A DNA stretch of 64,000 nucleotides from CAXMMR01 sp963692975 (lineage in GTDB: Bacteria > Pseudomonadota > Alphaproteobacteria > Acetobacterales > Acetobacteraceae). The notes beneath the pieces were generated by a model. The model did no database searches, had not been told where the DNA came from, and worked only from the letters and a program-made list of their open reading frames with translations. Below, one piece after another: positions 36,104-44,993 of the stretch (position 1 is its first letter; every line of letters begins with the position of its first letter). The DNA lies in assembly GCA_963692975.2 (NCBI GenBank), contig CAXMMR010000025.1, positions 1-64,000 of the forward strand, given 5' to 3'. The position numbers were made by a program, and so were the translations under genes.

Positions 36104-37114
36104 ATGATGATCTCCGCGCGCCTGTGCCCTCCGGATCGGCAAGCGTCGCCGCTCGGCTTTGGCGCGGCCGAGATCGGCAACCTGGGCCGTCGGCTGAGCG
36201 AGGCGGACGCGCAGGCCGTGCTGGCGGCGGCCTGGGCGGCGGGATTTCGGATGTTTGACACCGCGCCAGGCTACGGCGCCGGGCTGAGCGAGCTGCGGCT
36301 CGGCGCTTTTCTGCGCGACCAGCCGCGCGACGCCTACGTGCTGTCGACGAAGGTCGGCCGCACCTGTGAGGCGGGCGAGGCGCCGCCGGGGTTCGCGGCG
36401 CCGCTGCCCTTCGCCGAGCGGTTTGGCTACGGCTACGACGCGGTGATGCGGTCGTTCGAGCAGTCGACGCTGCGGCTCGGGATCACGCGCTTCGACCTGC
36501 TGCTGGTGCACGATCTCGACCGGCGCAATCACGGCGCCGCGTTCGAGGCGCATTACCGCGAGGCGCTTGACGGCGGGATGCGGGCGCTCGTCGAGCTGAG
36601 ACGCGCTGGCGACGTTCGGTCGGTCGGCGTGGCGGTCAACGAGGGCGATGTCGGCGCGCGAATGATCGCCGACGGCGATTTCGACGTGGCGCTGCTCGCC
36701 TCGCGCTACACGCTGCTCGAGCAGGGGGCGTTGGCCGAGTTCCTGCCGGCGACGCAGGCGCGCGGCCTGCCGGTGCTGGCGGGCGGGGTGTTCAACTCCG
36801 GCATCCTAGCGGCGGGGCCGACCTATGACTACCGGCCGGCCGACACCGACATCCTGGCGCGTGTCGGAGCGCTGCGGACGCTGTGCGAGCGGCATCACGT
36901 GCGCCTGGCGGCGGCGGCGCTGCAGTTCGTGCGGGCGCACCCGGCGATCGGCCCCGTGCTGATCGGCATGTCGCGGCCGGACCGCGCCGCCGACAGCCTG
37001 GCGCTGCTCGACGAGGCAATCCCGTCGGGCTTCTGGGCCGAGCTGCGGGCGAGCGGGCTGGTGGCGGCGATGGCGCCGTTGCCGATCGACGACCGGCAGT
37101 TGGTACCGGCATGA
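36104..37114 (+). CDS. aldo/keto reductase
   Basis: 336 residues with the (alpha/beta)8 aldo-keto reductase pattern: SPLGFGAAEIGNLGRRLSE, FDTAPGYGAGLSELRLGAFL (catalytic Asp/Tyr, about 50-69), VLSTKVGR (Lys), FDLLLVHDLD (His), then LASRYTLLEQ and RPADTDILARVGALRTLCERHHV. The layout is closest to the pyridoxal 4-dehydrogenase/L-fucose dehydrogenase-like AKR group, which oxidise aldoses or pyridoxal with NAD+. Substrate is open. ATG at 36104. Its stop overlaps the start of the following SDR gene (ATGA), so the two oxidoreductases are made together. Confidence 0.88.
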   Translation: MMISARLCPPDRQASPLGFGAAEIGNLGRRLSEADAQAVLAAAWAAGFRMFDTAPGYGAGLSELRLGAFLRDQPRDAYVLSTKVGRTCEAGEAPPGFAAPLPFAERFGYGYDAVMRSFEQSTLRLGITRFDLLLVHDLDRRNHGAAFEAHYREALDGGMRALVELRRAGDVRSVGVAVNEGDVGARMIADGDFDVALLASRYTLLEQGALAEFLPATQARGLPVLAGGVFNSGILAAGPTYDYRPADTDILARVGALRTLCERHHVRLAAAALQFVRAHPAIGPVLIGMSRPDRAADSLALLDEAIPSGFWAELRASGLVAAMAPLPIDDRQLVPA

Positions 37115-37938
37115 CCGGCTGGCTGGTGACCGGAGTTGGCGGCGGGCTGGGGCGCGCGGTCGCCGAGGCGGCGCTGGCGGATGGCGACGTGGTCGCCGGG
37201 ACGGTGCGTAACGCCGCGGCACTCGCCGCCTTCGAGGCGCTGGCGCCGGGCCGGGCGACCGGTTTGCTGATGGAGGCGAGCGACCCGGCCTCCATCGAGC
37301 GCGCCGTCGCCGTCGCGGAGCGCGCCACCGGCGGCATCGGCGTGCTGGTCGCCAATGCCGGGCGCGGCCTGGTGGGCGCGCTCGAGGAGACCAGCCTCGA
37401 CGAGGTTCGCGCCCTGTTCGAGGTCAACGTGTTCGGCCCGATCGCGGTGATGCAGGCGGTGCTGCCGCTGATGCGCGGCCGCGGCGGCGGGCGCATCGTC
37501 AACATCACCTCGGTCAGCGGGCTCGCCGCCTGGATCGGCACGTCGGTCTACGGCGCGACGAAATACGCCATGGAGTGCGTCGGCGAGACGCTTGCCAACG
37601 AGGTGCGCGAGCACGGCATCACCGTGATCAACGTAGCCCCCGGGGCGCTGCGCACCGAGTTCGCCGGCCGCTCGCTGGCTCGGACGGCTTGTCAGCTCGA
37701 CGCGTATGACGGGGCGGCGCGGGAGGCGGAGCGGGTGCTGACCGCCGGCGCCGGGCAGGAGCGGGGCGACCCGGCGCGCGCCGCGGCGGCGATCCTGGCG
37801 GCGGTGCGGGCCGAGCACCCTCCCCTGCACCTGCTGCTGGGCGAGGACGCGCTGCACTATGCCGAGGCCGCGCGCGATCGTCTGGCCGCCGACATCGAGC
37901 GCTGGCGGGCGACCAGCCTCTCCGTGGCATTCGATTAG
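37111..37938 (+). CDS. SDR-family oxidoreductase
   Basis: 275 residues from the ATG that overlaps the AKR stop by four bases. Classical SDR: TGVGGGLG (residues 7-14), LVANAGRGLVGALEE, NITSVSGLAAW with catalytic Ser, and YGATK (Tyr-Lys). After the PGALRTEFAGRSL segment the C-terminus is that of the retinol-dehydrogenase/oxidoreductase branch of SDRs (AAILAAVRAEHPPLHLLLGEDAL). It should use NAD(P)H on a hydroxyl or keto compound, together with the AKR. The VOC gene follows 26 bases later in the same direction. Confidence 0.9.
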   Translation: MTGWLVTGVGGGLGRAVAEAALADGDVVAGTVRNAAALAAFEALAPGRATGLLMEASDPASIERAVAVAERATGGIGVLVANAGRGLVGALEETSLDEVRALFEVNVFGPIAVMQAVLPLMRGRGGGRIVNITSVSGLAAWIGTSVYGATKYAMECVGETLANEVREHGITVINVAPGALRTEFAGRSLARTACQLDAYDGAAREAERVLTAGAGQERGDPARAAAAILAAVRAEHPPLHLLLGEDALHYAEAARDRLAADIERWRATSLSVAFD

Positions 37939-37964
37939 GTTTTTGTTCTGCCAGGGAGTGCCGC

Positions 37965-38456
37965 ATGAGCCAGCCGAACACGTTGATTTTTGTCGACCTG
38001 GCGGCCGACGACCCGGCGGCGGCCGGACGGTTCTACAGCGAGGTGTTTGGCTGGCAGGACGACCACCGGCCGAGCGGGCTGTATCATCGCATGGTGCCGG
38101 GCGGGACCTTTCCCACCAGCGATGGCGGCGACAGCGGCGTCGGCAACCTGCATCTCGGCATCTTCAAGGCGGCCAATGCGCGGCCGCATCCTGACCCGGC
38201 CGGCGTGGCGCCGCGCGAGCTCAGCCGCGAGGGTCGGAGAGCTCGGGTGTGGATTTTAGTGGGCGACGGGCAGTCGGCAGAGGACATCGTGGCGCGGGCG
38301 GTGGAGCGGGGTGCCGCGGTGCTGTGGCGGCGGCATTACTGGCGCGAGTTCAACGGCTTCAACGACGCGTTTTGCGACCCTTGGGGGAACGAAATCGTGC
38401 TGTGGAGCAAGGCCGGGCCGGCGCCGGTGGTGCCGGACGGGTATACGTCGGAGTAG
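37965..38456 (+). CDS. VOC-superfamily protein (glyoxalase/dioxygenase-like)
   Basis: 163 residues with two beta-alpha-beta-beta-beta units typical of the vicinal oxygen chelate fold: LIFVDLAADDPAAAGRFYSEVFGWQDD at the start and GAAVLWRRHYWREFNGFNDAFCDPWGNEIVLWSK at the end. It belongs to the bleomycin-resistance/glyoxalase-like group. GNLHLGIFKAANARPH may hold metal ligands, but the full metal set is not certain. Members isomerise, cleave or bind small molecules; function unassigned. Third gene of the AKR-SDR-VOC operon, ended by a composite repeat. Confidence 0.82.
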   Translation: MSQPNTLIFVDLAADDPAAAGRFYSEVFGWQDDHRPSGLYHRMVPGGTFPTSDGGDSGVGNLHLGIFKAANARPHPDPAGVAPRELSREGRRARVWILVGDGQSAEDIVARAVERGAAVLWRRHYWREFNGFNDAFCDPWGNEIVLWSKAGPAPVVPDGYTSE

Positions 38457-38640
38457 AAGGAAGGCCAGGGCTCTGCACTGGACCCGCTCGGGCCGTGGGC
38501 CCCAGACCCCGCGACTTAAGAGATGTTTTCCACAAGAGTGCTACATCGGCGAATGGTGTCTGGGGCTTTCCGGCCCCGTCGTGCGAATGCACGCTGACGC
38601 GCGTGACGGAGTCCAGAGGCAGAGCCTCTGGCTTTCCTTC
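38457..38640. repeat. family A composite inverted repeat
   Basis: Left arm begins AAGGAAGGCCAGGGCTCTGC; right arm ends CCAGAGGCAGAGCCTCTGGC then TTTCCTTC. Inside are GGGCCGTGGGCCCC, GGGGCTTTCCGGCCCC and the GTGCGAATGCACGCTGACGC module also seen at 58300 and, inverted, near 41425. It separates the convergent VOC and TonB-receptor genes. Confidence 0.75.
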
Positions 38641-41098
38641 AGAACCGATAGCCGACCGAGCCAATGACCTGCAGCGGCGGAATATACTGCAGGCTCGTCT
38701 GGCCAGTGCCGTACGGGTCGGTATACTTGCTGTTTACACCTGCAATATCGGTCAGGTTGGTTGCGGTAAGCTGGACGATCCAGTTCGTGTGGGTGGGGAC
38801 GTAGGCCAGGTTGAAGTCGATGACGCCGTACGAGTTGATGTGGTCGAGGCTGGCTTCGTTAAAGATGCGTTCCCATTCGGTGCCGCGAAAGATGAACTCG
38901 GCGCGCGGCGTCAGCGTGCCGTAGGGCACGTCGAAGGTGTAGGAGATGTCGGCGGCGCCTGAAACCTTCGGCATCGCGGGCGGCATCTTGCCCTTGAGGT
39001 CGCGGGCGCTGGCCTCCACCAGGGCGTAGCACTTCGGATTGTAGTAGGCGCCGCCATTGGCGCAGGGGCCGGTCGACTCATTTTCGATGGCGTTCTGCAC
39101 CGTCGAGTCGATGCTGTAGTAATCACCCTGAACCTGGCCGTTTTCCAGCGCCAGGTGTCCGTCGAGGATCAAGCGGTTTCGGACGTAGGTGGTGTCGGCC
39201 TCGACGCCGTAGACGTGGATGGAGGGGATGTTCGAGATGCCGCCGTCGAACGGCACCGGGTCGTTCTCGATGTACTGCATGTTCTTGTAAAAGTAGAAGA
39301 ACGAGGCGAGGTTGAGACGCAGGGTGTGGTCGAGAAAGAAGTTCTTCGAGCCGACCTCGAACGCGGTGTTGGTCTCGGGCTGGAAGATCGCCGGGACGAC
39401 GACCTGGCCGTAGATGCCGTTGGTGCCGCCAGGCTTGTAGCCGCGCGCGAGCGAACCATAAACCAGGTTGTTCGGGGTGACGTCGTAGTCGATGTCGAAG
39501 CGGTACGTCGGCACGTGGTCGATATACGCGCGGCTGACCCTGTCGACGTCGTTGACCGAGAAGTTGTAGCTGTCCTGGCCGTAGTAATCGTAATTGTAAC
39601 GACCGCCGATGGTGGCGCGCAGGTCGGGCAGGATGTGGTAGGTGGCCTGCCCGAAGGCCGAGTACGAGCGCCGCTCAACCGAGGTGTCGTTGCCGTATTC
39701 GAGGTTGGGCGTGATCTGCTTGAGCTGGTCCAGGTCGAGCTCCTCGATGTCGGTCGGGATGGCGAGGTTGGCGGCGGTCGGCGGCGAGCAGGGCTTGAAG
39801 GTGCACTCGAACTCGGCGACGAACTGATGGCTCGACTGGTTCAGGATGAAGGCGCCGACATCCCACTCCAGCCGGGAGTTCGGCAGCGAGAGCAGGTCGA
39901 ACTCCTCGTTGAGGTTCTTGAGCTTGGTGTTCCAGCCGGCGAGATCGTCGTAGATCCCCAGCACCTGGTAGGCGCTGCGCGAGCTGTCCTCCTGTTGCTG
40001 GTGGTTGAGGCCCTGGTAGGCGCTCACCGACTTGATGCTGAAGTAGTCGGTGTCGTATTGCAGGTTCAGATGGTAGAGCTGGGTGTGCAGGTTGAACTCG
40101 GACGGGTAGTCCTGCTCGAACTTGCGCGGATCCGGCTGCGGGTCGAGGATGTTCTTCTGTTCGGCGCCGTTCTGGTCGGCGCCGTACCAGATGCCGGTCA
40201 GCGTGGCGGTGAAGCGCTCGTTCGGGTGCCACAGGATGGCGGCCTTGAAGCTTTGGTCGTGCGCGTCGTCCAGGTCGTTGCTGCGCAGGATGGTGTCCTC
40301 GCCGAAGCCGTCATGGTCGAGTTTCTGTGCCGAGAGCCGGATGGCGACGGTGTCGCCGACCGGCACGTTCACCTCGGCGCGCTCGCGCGTCAGATTGTAG
40401 GTGCCGCCGCTGACGTCCGCGGTGCCGCCGAGCTGGTTCAACTGCGGCTGGTTGGTGATGATGTTGATGGCGCCGCCATCCGCACTTTGGCCGTACAGCG
40501 CCCCCTGCGGTCCGCGCAGCACCTCGATGCGGGCGATGTCGAACAGCGTCTGGTCAAGCGAGATGGTGTTGGCGATGTAGGCGCCGTCGATGAACTCGGC
40601 GACGCCGGGCGTGGTGGTGAGCGAGTTCTCCGGAGTTTCGGAGCCGACGCCGCGGATGGTGACGAGGTTCTCGAAGCCGGAGGCCTTCGTGACCTCGAGG
40701 CTCGGCACGGTGGCGTTCAGGTCGGAGATCTGGGTCGCGAAAACCTTGTCCAGCGTGCTGCCCGAAACGCTGCTGACGGCGAGCGCGGTCTTCTGGATGT
40801 CGGTGGTGCGGTGCTCCGAGCTGACGACGACGGGCGCGATCTCGACAGTGCCGGCCGCGGCCGTCGTGGCGACGTCGGAGACCGGCTTGGTCGGCCTGGC
40901 GGGCACCGCGGCCTGCGGGATCGTCGCCTGGGCCAGTTGCATCTTCGCGTGCTTGTGCCTGGTGGTCTTGTGCTTGGCCGCGGCCTGTGTCGCCGCGGCC
41001 GGCGCCGTGGTGGTCTGCTGGGCTCCGGCAAGCGTGGCGTTCAGCGTACAGGCGGCGATCACCGCGACCGGATAGCGCATCCAAAGACGGGCGGGCAT
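38639..41098 (-). CDS. TonB-dependent outer-membrane receptor
   Basis: About 819 residues from the ATG at 41098 (GAGGAG eight bases upstream; a GTG further up lacks one). Signal peptide to about residue 28 (VIAACTLNATLAGA). A Thr/Ala/Lys-rich stretch precedes the plug domain (VEIAPVVVSSEHRTTDIQKTALAVSSVSGSTLD, RIEVLRGPQGALYGQSADGGAINI), then a 22-strand-type barrel ending VIGSVGYRF, with the terminal Phe required for BAM insertion. The plug end and barrel look like the sucrose/xenobiotic-type receptors of Sphingomonads rather than a classic siderophore receptor; the ligand is open. It lies inside the catabolic region, on the strand opposite to its neighbours, so it may import the island's substrate. 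Confidence 0.93.
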   Translation of the reverse strand: MPARLWMRYPVAVIAACTLNATLAGAQQTTTAPAAATQAAAKHKTTRHKHAKMQLAQATIPQAAVPARPTKPVSDVATTAAAGTVEIAPVVVSSEHRTTDIQKTALAVSSVSGSTLDKVFATQISDLNATVPSLEVTKASGFENLVTIRGVGSETPENSLTTTPGVAEFIDGAYIANTISLDQTLFDIARIEVLRGPQGALYGQSADGGAINIITNQPQLNQLGGTADVSGGTYNLTRERAEVNVPVGDTVAIRLSAQKLDHDGFGEDTILRSNDLDDAHDQSFKAAILWHPNERFTATLTGIWYGADQNGAEQKNILDPQPDPRKFEQDYPSEFNLHTQLYHLNLQYDTDYFSIKSVSAYQGLNHQQQEDSSRSAYQVLGIYDDLAGWNTKLKNLNEEFDLLSLPNSRLEWDVGAFILNQSSHQFVAEFECTFKPCSPPTAANLAIPTDIEELDLDQLKQITPNLEYGNDTSVERRSYSAFGQATYHILPDLRATIGGRYNYDYYGQDSYNFSVNDVDRVSRAYIDHVPTYRFDIDYDVTPNNLVYGSLARGYKPGGTNGIYGQVVVPAIFQPETNTAFEVGSKNFFLDHTLRLNLASFFYFYKNMQYIENDPVPFDGGISNIPSIHVYGVEADTTYVRNRLILDGHLALENGQVQGDYYSIDSTVQNAIENESTGPCANGGAYYNPKCYALVEASARDLKGKMPPAMPKVSGAADISYTFDVPYGTLTPRAEFIFRGTEWERIFNEASLDHINSYGVIDFNLAYVPTHTNWIVQLTATNLTDIAGVNSKYTDPYGTGQTSLQYIPPLQVIGSVGYRF

Positions 41099-41164
41099 AA
41101 CGGAACTCCTCGGACGCCGCAATCGACGGAAGGTCTGACGCATACTGGGACGGCGGCGCGGCAA

Positions 41165-41394
41165 TCGAGGCGGCGGCGGCGATGGCGATTTTGCCGCACC
41201 GGCAGCTTTGACGGCGACGCTATAGTCCTATTATCGCATTCACTTGCTGCACATGCGCAACTTCTCCATGACCTGCATTGTTAAGTCGGCTCGCGCTAAG
41301 GCTGACTATGTGAGCCGCATGGCCGATCTTCTTGTGCGGTGGCGCACAAAAAATTGAAACAAGCGCTTTCGTCTGGGAGTGCGGCCAGACAGGT
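41165..41394. promoter_or_regulatory. AT-richer region upstream of the TonB-dependent receptor
   Basis: About 230 bases between the receptor and the composite repeat at 41395, with less GC than its surroundings (GACGCTATAGTCCTATTATC, CACTTGCTGCACATG). It should hold the receptor promoter on the minus strand; no reliable boxes or operator were identified. Confidence 0.35.
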
Positions 41395-41582
41395 GGAAGG
41401 CCAGAGGCTCTGGCCTGGGTCACGCGTCAGCGTGCCTTTGCACGACGGGGCCTGAGGCCCCAGACCCCCGTCTGTCTGGAGTCTACACTCGGTCTTCCGA
41501 GCAAATGGATAGGTGATGGGTTCAAAGGCTCCGCCTTTGATGGGGTTGAGGGGCAACGCCCCTTGCCCTCCACTTTCCTTTC
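41395..41582. repeat. family A composite inverted repeat
   Basis: Left arm GGAAGGCCAGAGGCTCTGGCC with GTCAGCGTGCCTTTGCACGAC, GGGGCCTGAGGCCCC; right arm TCAAAGGCTCCGCCTTTGA and GAGGGGCAACGCCCCTTGCC then TTTCCTT. Orientation of the modules is reversed relative to 58192. It precedes the RutA-like gene by about 60 bases. Confidence 0.72.
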
Positions 41583-41642
41583 TTCAAAAGCCCAAGCGCC
41601 CTGACACAAGTTTGCCGTGCAAGCGGGCGGTAAGATGCTCAC

Positions 41643-42788
41643 ATGACCGAGGATATGGCAGCGATGACGAACGCCGGGCCGAGCGAGTTCGGCTTGCCGT
41701 CGGACCTTGGCGGCAAGGACCTCGGCGTGTTCCTGCCGATGGCCAATGGCGGCTGGATTCTGTCGAGCACGGCGCCGCGGCTGGACGGGTCCTACGAGTA
41801 TAACCGCCGTGTGGCGTTGCTGGCCGAGGAGGTCGGCTTCGACTTCATCATGTCGATGGCGAAGTGGCGCGGCTATGGCGGGGTAACGCAGCATTGGCGC
41901 TTCTCGCTCGACTCGCAGATCCTGATGGCGGCGCTGGCGGCGATCACGACCCGGGTGCGCATCATCCCGACGGTGCACACGCTGCTGCAGAACCCGGCCG
42001 TGACCGCCAAGATGATCGCGACGCTGGACCAGGTGAGCGGCGGGCGGGCCGGTCTGAACGTGGTGACCGGCTCCTACAAGAACGAGTTCGCGCAGATGAA
42101 CGCCTGGCGCGACGATGTCGGCCATGACGAGCGCTACGACCTGGCCGACGAGTGGATGGGCATTATCCAGCGGCTGTGGCGCGAGGAGGCCGTCAGCCAC
42201 CAGGGGCGGTACTTCACCATGGATGATTGCCACAGCGATCCAAAGCCGTCGCGGCCGCCATTCCTGGTGTGCGCCGGCACCTCGGCCAAGGGGATGCGGT
42301 TCGTCGCCGACCGGATGGACGCGATGTTCGCCGGCGGGCGCGATTACGCCGAGCTGGCGGCGACCTGCGCGCAGGTGAAGGCGATGGCGGCGGAGAGCGG
42401 GCGGCGGGTGCGCACCTATACGATGATGACGCTGGTGATCGCCGAGACAGACGCGGCGGCGGAGGCGGAGGCGGAGCATTACCGGGCCGGCTTCGACGAG
42501 GAGGCCTGCTTCGGCATGATGCGGGCGTACGGGTTTCTGGACGCGGAGATCGGGCGGGAGAACGCGTTCGTGCAGTCGGCGCGCTCGGGCTTTATGGCGA
42601 CGCGGATCGTCGGCTCGGCGCGGACGGTGGCGGCGCGGATGATCGAGGTGATCGAGCGCTGCAGCCTGGACGGGATGATGCTGATCTTTCCCGACTATCT
42701 GCGCTCGATGCCGGTGTTCGCCAACGAGATCATGCCGCTGGTTCGGGCGGCCTTCACGACAGGCAAGGAGATGGCCGATGCCGTCTGA
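41643..42788 (+). CDS. RutA-like LLM-class flavin-dependent monooxygenase
   Basis: 381 residues, luciferase-like TIM barrel. Its opening, LGVFLPMANGGWILSSTAP, parallels the start of RutA (GVF-P--N-GW--S---P), and FDFIMSMAKWRGYGG, SGGRAGLNVVTGSYKNEFAQMNAW and PFLVCAGTSAKGMRFVADRMD follow the RutA/SsuD-like pattern. RutA uses FMNH2 and O2 to open the uracil ring between N3 and C4; related members act on other N-heterocycles and sulfones. The next gene is RutB-like and overlaps by 11 bases, which strengthens the heterocycle idea. No rutCDEFG genes are seen nearby, so calling this uracil breakdown would go too far. Confidence 0.85.
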   Translation: MTEDMAAMTNAGPSEFGLPSDLGGKDLGVFLPMANGGWILSSTAPRLDGSYEYNRRVALLAEEVGFDFIMSMAKWRGYGGVTQHWRFSLDSQILMAALAAITTRVRIIPTVHTLLQNPAVTAKMIATLDQVSGGRAGLNVVTGSYKNEFAQMNAWRDDVGHDERYDLADEWMGIIQRLWREEAVSHQGRYFTMDDCHSDPKPSRPPFLVCAGTSAKGMRFVADRMDAMFAGGRDYAELAATCAQVKAMAAESGRRVRTYTMMTLVIAETDAAAEAEAEHYRAGFDEEACFGMMRAYGFLDAEIGRENAFVQSARSGFMATRIVGSARTVAARMIEVIERCSLDGMMLIFPDYLRSMPVFANEIMPLVRAAFTTGKEMADAV

Positions 42789-43434
42789 TGCGATGGTGGA
42801 CCCGGACGTGGCGGCAGACGACTTGCCGGCGATGATCGTGCCGGCGCGCACGGCGCTGCTGATCATCGACGCGCAGCACGACTTCATCTCGCCCACGGGC
42901 GCGGCGGGGCACTGGGGGATGGACCTCGGCGTGTTCGACGCGCCGTTGCGGCACCTGGGCGCACTGGCGGCGGCGGCGCGGGCGGCGGGGGTGACGCCGG
43001 TCTTTGTCCGCGTCGTGACGCGGGAGGACACCGACACCGAGGCGCTGAAGCATCTGCACGCGCGCAAGGGGCGGGCGCCGGCGCAGCTCGCGATCTGCCG
43101 CGCCGGCACGCCCGGGGTCGACTACTACGGCGTCAGCCCCGAGGCCGGCGATTGGGAGGTGGAGAAGACGCTCTACTCCAGCTTCGTCGGCACCGACCTG
43201 GATGCGCGGCTGCGGGCGGCGGGGATCGACACGCTGGTGGTCGCCGGCTTCACCACCGAGTGCTGCGTCGACTGCACGGTGCGTGACGCGTTCCATCGCG
43301 GCTACGACGTGTTCGTGGTGCGCGACGCCTGCGCGGCCTATGAGGAGGGCTTGCATGTCGGCGCGCTGGCGGCGCTGTCGAAAAACTGCGCGCTGCTGAC
43401 GGTGACGCAGGCGGTGCTGGCGGCCTGGGGTTGA
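42778..43434 (+). CDS. RutB-like cysteine hydrolase (isochorismatase fold)
   Basis: 218 residues. The catalytic triad of the cysteine-hydrolase family is in place: Asp in LLIIDAQHDF (about residue 31), Lys in WEVEKTLYSSF and Cys in FTTECCVDCTVRDA (about 160). RutB cleaves peroxy-ureidoacrylate or ureidoacrylate to carbamate and aminoacrylate; other members hydrolyse N-carbamoyl or amide compounds. Start ATG at 42778 has AGGAG ten bases upstream, inside the end of the RutA-like gene. It is followed by an amidohydrolase with overlapping TTGA, so all three are translationally coupled, and the likely job is to hydrolyse the ring-opened product of the monooxygenase (inference). Confidence 0.88.
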   Translation: MPSDAMVDPDVAADDLPAMIVPARTALLIIDAQHDFISPTGAAGHWGMDLGVFDAPLRHLGALAAAARAAGVTPVFVRVVTREDTDTEALKHLHARKGRAPAQLAICRAGTPGVDYYGVSPEAGDWEVEKTLYSSFVGTDLDARLRAAGIDTLVVAGFTTECCVDCTVRDAFHRGYDVFVVRDACAAYEEGLHVGALAALSKNCALLTVTQAVLAAWG

Positions 43435-44834
43435 GCGGCCAGCCGCTCGCCCCGAACTTGCTGATCGTCGACACGCTGATCACGGGCGCGACCATCGTGA
43501 CGATGGACCACGATCGGCGGGTGATCACCGACGGGGCGCTGGCGATCCGCGGCGATCGGATTGTGGCGGTGGGCAAGGCGGACGAGGTGGCGGCGCGGGT
43601 GGCCCCCGCCGAGGTGATCGACGGGCGGGGGTTCGTGATGACGCCCGGCTTCGTCAACGCGCACGTGCATGCGACCGAGACGCTGGTGAAGGGCTTCGTG
43701 CCCGAGGATGCCGGATTTGACGACGGCATCTGGCGATGGTCGGTGCCGCTCTATGAAATCCAGGACGAGAACGAGCAGCGGCTGGCGGCGCAGATCTGCG
43801 CGATCAGCATGCTGCGGACCGGGACGACGTGCTTTGTCGAGGCGGGGACGATCCTGGCGCTGGACCCGGTGATCGAGGGGGTGGCGCAGACCGGCATACG
43901 CGGGCGGGTCGGCCAGTGGGTGATGGATCGGGATTTCGCCGGCGCCGGTGACCAGACGGCGCAGACGGACCGGGCGCTCGGCGTGCTGCAGGCGGAGCTC
44001 GAGCGGTATCCGCCGGGCGAGGACGCGCTGGTGGCGGCCTGGCCGCTGCTGATCGGCCATAATACCTGCACCGACGCGCTGTGGCAGGGCGCTAAGGCGC
44101 TGGCGGACGCGCATGGCGCCGGGGTGTCGGCGCATATGAGCCCGATGGAGGGCGACGCCGAGTGGTATCTGGCGCAGACCGGGCGGCGGCCGGTGGAGCA
44201 CCTGGCGGCGCTCGGGGTGCTCGGGCCAAACCTGTGCCTGACCCACATGGTGCATCTCGACGCGGCCGAGATCAGCCTGCTGGCGGAGAGCGACACGCGG
44301 GTGATCCATTGCCCAGGCGCGGCGCTGAAGGGCGGGTTCGGGCTGTTCGCGCATGGTCGCATGCCGGAGCTGGCGGCGGCCGGGGTGACGGTGATGCTGG
44401 GCACGGACGGCTCGGACAGTGCCGATTTGATGCGTTCGATGACGCTGGTCGCCTCGGTGTTCAAGGACGCGCGGCGGGACGTCGCGCTGTTTAGCGCGCC
44501 GCGGGCGCTCGAGATGGCGACGGTGGACGGCGCGACGGGGCTGGGCCTGGCGGGGGTGATCGGCTGCCTGTCGGTAGGGGCGAAGGCGGACCTGGTGCTG
44601 CATGACACGATGCGGCCGGAGTGGACGCCGATGCTGAACCCGGTTTCGCGCCTGGTCTGGTCGGCGGACGGGCGCGGGGTGCACAGCGTGTGGGTCGATG
44701 GGCGGCGGGTGGTGGCGGATTATCGCTGCACGATGATTGACGAGGATCGGTTGCTCGCCGACGCGCGGGCCGCGTCCGCACGGATCGTTGCAAGGTCGGG
44801 ATTGCCGATGGTCTGCCCCTGGCCTGTCAGCTGA
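43431..44834 (+). CDS. amidohydrolase-superfamily deaminase-like protein (copy 1)
   Basis: 467 residues, related to the SAH/guanine deaminase and TrzN/AtzA group. VNAHVHATETLVKGF gives the HXH pair, SAHMSPMEGDAEWY and CLTHMVHLDAAE the third and fourth His, and MLGTDGSDSADLMR the Asp. In most deaminases of this group the third position reads H-x-x-E; here it is H-M-S-P, so the usual proton-shuttling Glu is missing, and copy 2 shows the same change. It may therefore be a hydrolase acting on ring amides or halides rather than a plain deaminase. TTG start overlaps the RutB-like stop; no better start is in frame. A family C element follows. Confidence 0.85.
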   Translation: MSGQPLAPNLLIVDTLITGATIVTMDHDRRVITDGALAIRGDRIVAVGKADEVAARVAPAEVIDGRGFVMTPGFVNAHVHATETLVKGFVPEDAGFDDGIWRWSVPLYEIQDENEQRLAAQICAISMLRTGTTCFVEAGTILALDPVIEGVAQTGIRGRVGQWVMDRDFAGAGDQTAQTDRALGVLQAELERYPPGEDALVAAWPLLIGHNTCTDALWQGAKALADAHGAGVSAHMSPMEGDAEWYLAQTGRRPVEHLAALGVLGPNLCLTHMVHLDAAEISLLAESDTRVIHCPGAALKGGFGLFAHGRMPELAAAGVTVMLGTDGSDSADLMRSMTLVASVFKDARRDVALFSAPRALEMATVDGATGLGLAGVIGCLSVGAKADLVLHDTMRPEWTPMLNPVSRLVWSADGRGVHSVWVDGRRVVADYRCTMIDEDRLLADARAASARIVARSGLPMVCPWPVS

Positions 44835-44978
44835 GAGCGCGTTTGCCAATGCTACTCGGACGGTCGTCTGACGCGCCTTTGCTGTGCTCCGATGCTCACG
44901 GCCATGACGGCCGCTCCGCTTCGGTGCTCGCAAAGACGCGCCAGCCGCCTCGCCCGAGCGCAGTCTCAAACGCGCTCT
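44833..44978. repeat. family C long inverted repeat
   Basis: Ends GAGAGCGCGTTTGCCAATGC and GCAGTCTCAAACGCGCTCT are inverted. Inside, GACGCGCCTTTG pairs with CAAAGACGCGCC and CACGGCCATGACGGCC forms the tip. About 146 bp, matching the element at 59728 throughout. It sits between amidohydrolase copy 1 and the cyclase gene. Confidence 0.8.
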
Positions 44979-44993
44979 AAGGAAAGGATAGCC